Below the pieces are notes generated by a model, which worked only from the letters and a program-made list of their open reading frames with translations, had not been told where the DNA came from and did no database searches. From Fulvivirga imtechensis AK7 (GTDB lineage Bacteria; Bacteroidota; Bacteroidia; Cytophagales; Cyclobacteriaceae): a DNA stretch of 64,000 nucleotides. The DNA lies in NCBI RefSeq assembly GCF_000331535.1, contig NZ_AMZN01000006.1, positions 124,001-188,000 on the forward strand, in the 5' to 3' direction. The translations under genes were made by a program, and so were the position numbers. Below, piece after piece: positions 61,858 to 64,000 of the stretch (position 1 is the stretch's first letter; the number at the start of each line of letters is the position of its first letter).

Positions 61858-62192
61858 GGAACAGGTCCCATAGCCGTTAACTTAAGCATCCCGGTAGGGA
61901 TGCAATATTGGTAGCCCGGGGTGAAGCCCCGGGATAGGATTAGATTTTTTTATGCGCCACATTCAAGCTTGGGAAGATGAGAAGGCTATTTTGGCGCATC
62001 CATGCTTACTAAGGTAAATGCTTCGAACTCATTCCTGCCATGTGTGCCAAGGAAGCCTGTGTTCCATGGTTGGGCCTTCCTATGGCACACTCAACTTCTC
62101 GTTTAAACCCGGGGCTTCACCCCGGGCTACAAAGATTTACCCCCTCTGGGGGCTCGTTATTCTCTTAAGTTAACGGCTATGGGAACAGGTCC
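61858..62192. mobile_element. 313-bp nested-palindrome element with 11-bp flanking direct repeats
   Basis: Direct repeats GGAACAGGTCC (61858-61868 and 62182-62192) flank an element of 313 bp (61869-62181) whose ends are perfect 18-bp inverted repeats, CATAGCCGTTAACTTAAG and its complement. Inside are further inverted pairs: a 23-bp pair with core AGCCCGGGGTGAAGCCCC (61911-61933 with 62108-62130), ATGCGCCA/TGGCGCAT (61952-61959, 61992-61999) and GTGTGCCA/TGGCACAC with GGAAG/CTTCC (62042-62055, 62076-62090). No ORF. The structure suggests a non-autonomous transposable element that duplicated its 11-bp target. Confidence 0.75.
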
Positions 62193-62251
62193 GGGAGCTG
62201 GTGCTATAGAGCGGTTAGTGGCTATTTTTATGTCGTATTGTCGATCCTAAA

Positions 62252-64000
62252 TCAATCTACCGATAATACCAGCAACTCAACTCTCCGGTTTAGCGCCCGG
62301 TTTTCAGCAGAAGTATTAGGCATCAGCGGCTTTGCTTCTCCGTAGCCCCGCGCTCGCAGGCGTGCTTCTGAGATACTGTGGCTGACCAGGTAGTTAACTA
62401 CGCTCTGAGCTCTTTTCTTAGAGAGTTCCAGATTGAAATTATCGTTCCCAATATCATCTGTATGAGCTTCTATTTCAATGGCTATGTTCTCGTTGTCCTT
62501 TAAAAGGTCAATTACACGATTGAGTGTAAAATAAGACGTAGAATCAAGCTCTGCAGAGTTGACTGGAAAATTAATATTGTTAAGTGCCAGGTGAGAGCCA
62601 ACCTCCACTTTCCTGGTCTGAAGTTTAATTTTATAAGCACCGGTTTCATCGTGTTCGCCACTACCGGCAGTAATCATTGTGGAAGAAAATACATACCCCT
62701 TATCACTACTCGTTACTACTTCATAGCGGTCTCCCTTGCGGAGATAGACTTCTTCGTTGGAATTCGCAATGATGACCTCATCCTCATCATTATTCTTAAA
62801 GTAGATTTTGGTACTACGTTTTTTCCCGGAAGTGATGTCTGTAACTTCTACCATTGTCCGGATCTTTTCATGTTCAATTTCAACTTCATAAGCTCGGGGG
62901 TACCACAGTGTTGGGTCAAATGCAAGTTCTTTTTCAACCTGGTAGTATCCCTCAGCATCTATGCTGACATGGTAACCTTCTTTGGAACTCAGTTCAACTG
63001 ATAAAGGGATGGAAGAAATCAGAAGCGAGTCATTATAAATGACTTTTTTACTGCTCCTGCCCGTAATGGTAACGAAAGCAGACACCGGCTTCTCGAGATC
63101 TTTGTCCTTCACTTGTAGCAGCAACCCAAACTGATCTTTCAACTTTATATCCTGATGCACTTCCTGGTATGTCGTTACCGCTGAATAATCAAGTAGTACT
63201 TCCTCTATCAGGTGTTGTCCGGTGGTGAATGTAACAACAAACCTGCCACCTGCGGGCAATACCAAACTATACCTGCCATCAGCAGGATTACTTGTCAGGT
63301 GTGCTATCACCTGATTAGATTTCACTTCTTTAACCCTTATCGTGGCCTCCATCGGGCCATTGGTTCCGGTTATGATGCCTTGTACAGTGACATTGATATT
63401 CTGATGGTATTCCTTAGGAATGTTTACTGCATAAATATCGTTATTACTAAAGAAATACATCTGATCACCAGATGCTGATATACAAGGTGACTGATCGCTG
63501 GCTTTAGAATTGATGTATTCGAGCGCCACGGGATCCATCCAGGTGCCGTCATCTTTTAGCTGCGTTTGATACATATCATATTTCCCTTTGCCATTCTCTT
63601 TAATGGAGGAAAAGATCAGCGTTCTGTTGTCAGCCATTATTTTCGGATCCCTTTCACAGCCACTATTAATAACAGGTGGTAAAGCTACAGGTTCACCCCA
63701 TTTTCCCGAGGAGTCTCTATGGGAAACGAATATCGAAAAGCAATGCTCCTTTTCTTTTTTGTTATAGGGGTTGTTTTGGTTAACCCGTATAAAATATAGT
63801 GAATTGCCATCTGATGAAATACTTGGGAAACCCTCATAATCATCGGTATTGATCGGTGCACCAATGCTTTCGGGAACGCTCCACTGGTCGCTCTCCATTC
63901 TTTTCGAGAAATAGATGTCCTCGGAGGTAGTTACCCCTTCAATAAAGGCTGTATAGTAAAGAAAGTTTCCATCATAGCTAAGGGATGGACCGGCAATGAA
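62252..64000 (-). CDS. WD40-like/OmpA-domain outer-membrane protein (5' end outside window)
   Basis: The frame is open to the window end, so the N-terminus is missing; 582 residues are visible. First come WD40-like (PD40) beta-propeller repeats (AGPSLSYDGNFLYYTAFIEG; EGFPSISSDGNSLYFIRVNQ; CERDPKIMADNRTLIFSSIK), then carboxypeptidase-regulatory-like beta domains, and a C-terminal OmpA domain (NFPVNSAELDSTSYFTLNRV; IEAHTDDIGNDNFNLELSKK; RGYGEAKPLMPNTSAENRAL; NRRVELLVL). This arrangement is common in Bacteroidota, often next to PorP/SprF-type genes of gliding and type IX secretion. It ties the envelope to peptidoglycan; the specific role is unknown. Confidence 0.88.
   Translation of the reverse strand, partial: FIAGPSLSYDGNFLYYTAFIEGVTTSEDIYFSKRMESDQWSVPESIGAPINTDDYEGFPSISSDGNSLYFIRVNQNNPYNKKEKEHCFSIFVSHRDSSGKWGEPVALPPVINSGCERDPKIMADNRTLIFSSIKENGKGKYDMYQTQLKDDGTWMDPVALEYINSKASDQSPCISASGDQMYFFSNNDIYAVNIPKEYHQNINVTVQGIITGTNGPMEATIRVKEVKSNQVIAHLTSNPADGRYSLVLPAGGRFVVTFTTGQHLIEEVLLDYSAVTTYQEVHQDIKLKDQFGLLLQVKDKDLEKPVSAFVTITGRSSKKVIYNDSLLISSIPLSVELSSKEGYHVSIDAEGYYQVEKELAFDPTLWYPRAYEVEIEHEKIRTMVEVTDITSGKKRSTKIYFKNNDEDEVIIANSNEEVYLRKGDRYEVVTSSDKGYVFSSTMITAGSGEHDETGAYKIKLQTRKVEVGSHLALNNINFPVNSAELDSTSYFTLNRVIDLLKDNENIAIEIEAHTDDIGNDNFNLELSKKRAQSVVNYLVSHSISEARLRARGYGEAKPLMPNTSAENRALNRRVELLVLSVD

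Overview
The window reads as a chromosomal segment of a Bacteroidota bacterium, most likely of the order Cytophagales. Evidence: promoters of the type TTTG-N20/21-TAnnTTTG, a short primary sigma factor, LptF/LptG-type permease, START-like protein, a type IX secretion sorting domain, split exported RHS proteins and DUF1080/Gfo-Idh-MocA pairs. Gene density is normal and few start sites have a strong Shine-Dalgarno sequence.

Layout. 1-5.5 kb (minus): a porin, a PstS-like binding protein, PstC, PstA, PstB and an FAD/NAD(P)-binding protein, read as one operon. Upstream lie a SAM-I-type riboswitch, a 14-codon leader ORF ending Cys-Cys-Ser and an Rrf2 regulator gene with a matching operator, so this operon looks sulfur-controlled rather than phosphate-controlled. 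6.4-6.9 kb: a truncated NtrC-type response regulator. 7.6-14.8 kb: tRNA-Met, START-like protein, LptF/G permease, rpsO, pnp, sigma-70 and trxB (housekeeping). 14.9-17.7 kb (minus): rhodanese, persulfide dioxygenase-rhodanese and TauE exporter, with two identical palindromes at identical distance from the two promoters. 18-19.1 kb: small membrane protein and decayed DNA.

19.1-35.8 kb: a probable six-gene transcription unit (Skp-like chaperone, lipoprotein, repeat fibre, two exported RHS proteins, lipoprotein immunity candidate) followed by orphan immunity-like and lipocalin-like genes, one of them frameshifted. The second RHS protein ends in a tail with an HExxH motif. 36-47.5 kb: beta-helix lipoprotein, Cys-rich membrane protein, saccharopine dehydrogenase-like enzyme, MarR regulator with cysteine-synthase-like enzyme, methyltransferase, OmpA protein and partner, sorbosone dehydrogenase, purine nucleoside phosphorylase, LytTR regulator. 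47.6-64 kb: leaderless subtilase, IS4-type remnant, DUF3352/MORN protein, oxidoreductase plus DUF1080 lipoprotein, EcsC protein, ABC exporter pair, T9SS cargo, DJ-1/PfpI protein, and a WD40-like/OmpA protein cut by the window end.

Three separate loci handle sulfur: the riboswitch/Rrf2 operon, the persulfide operon, and the MarR-cysteine synthase pair. Two kinds of non-autonomous, hairpin-forming elements (a 127-160 bp family and a 313 bp nested palindrome) sit among the genes of the last 15 kb.
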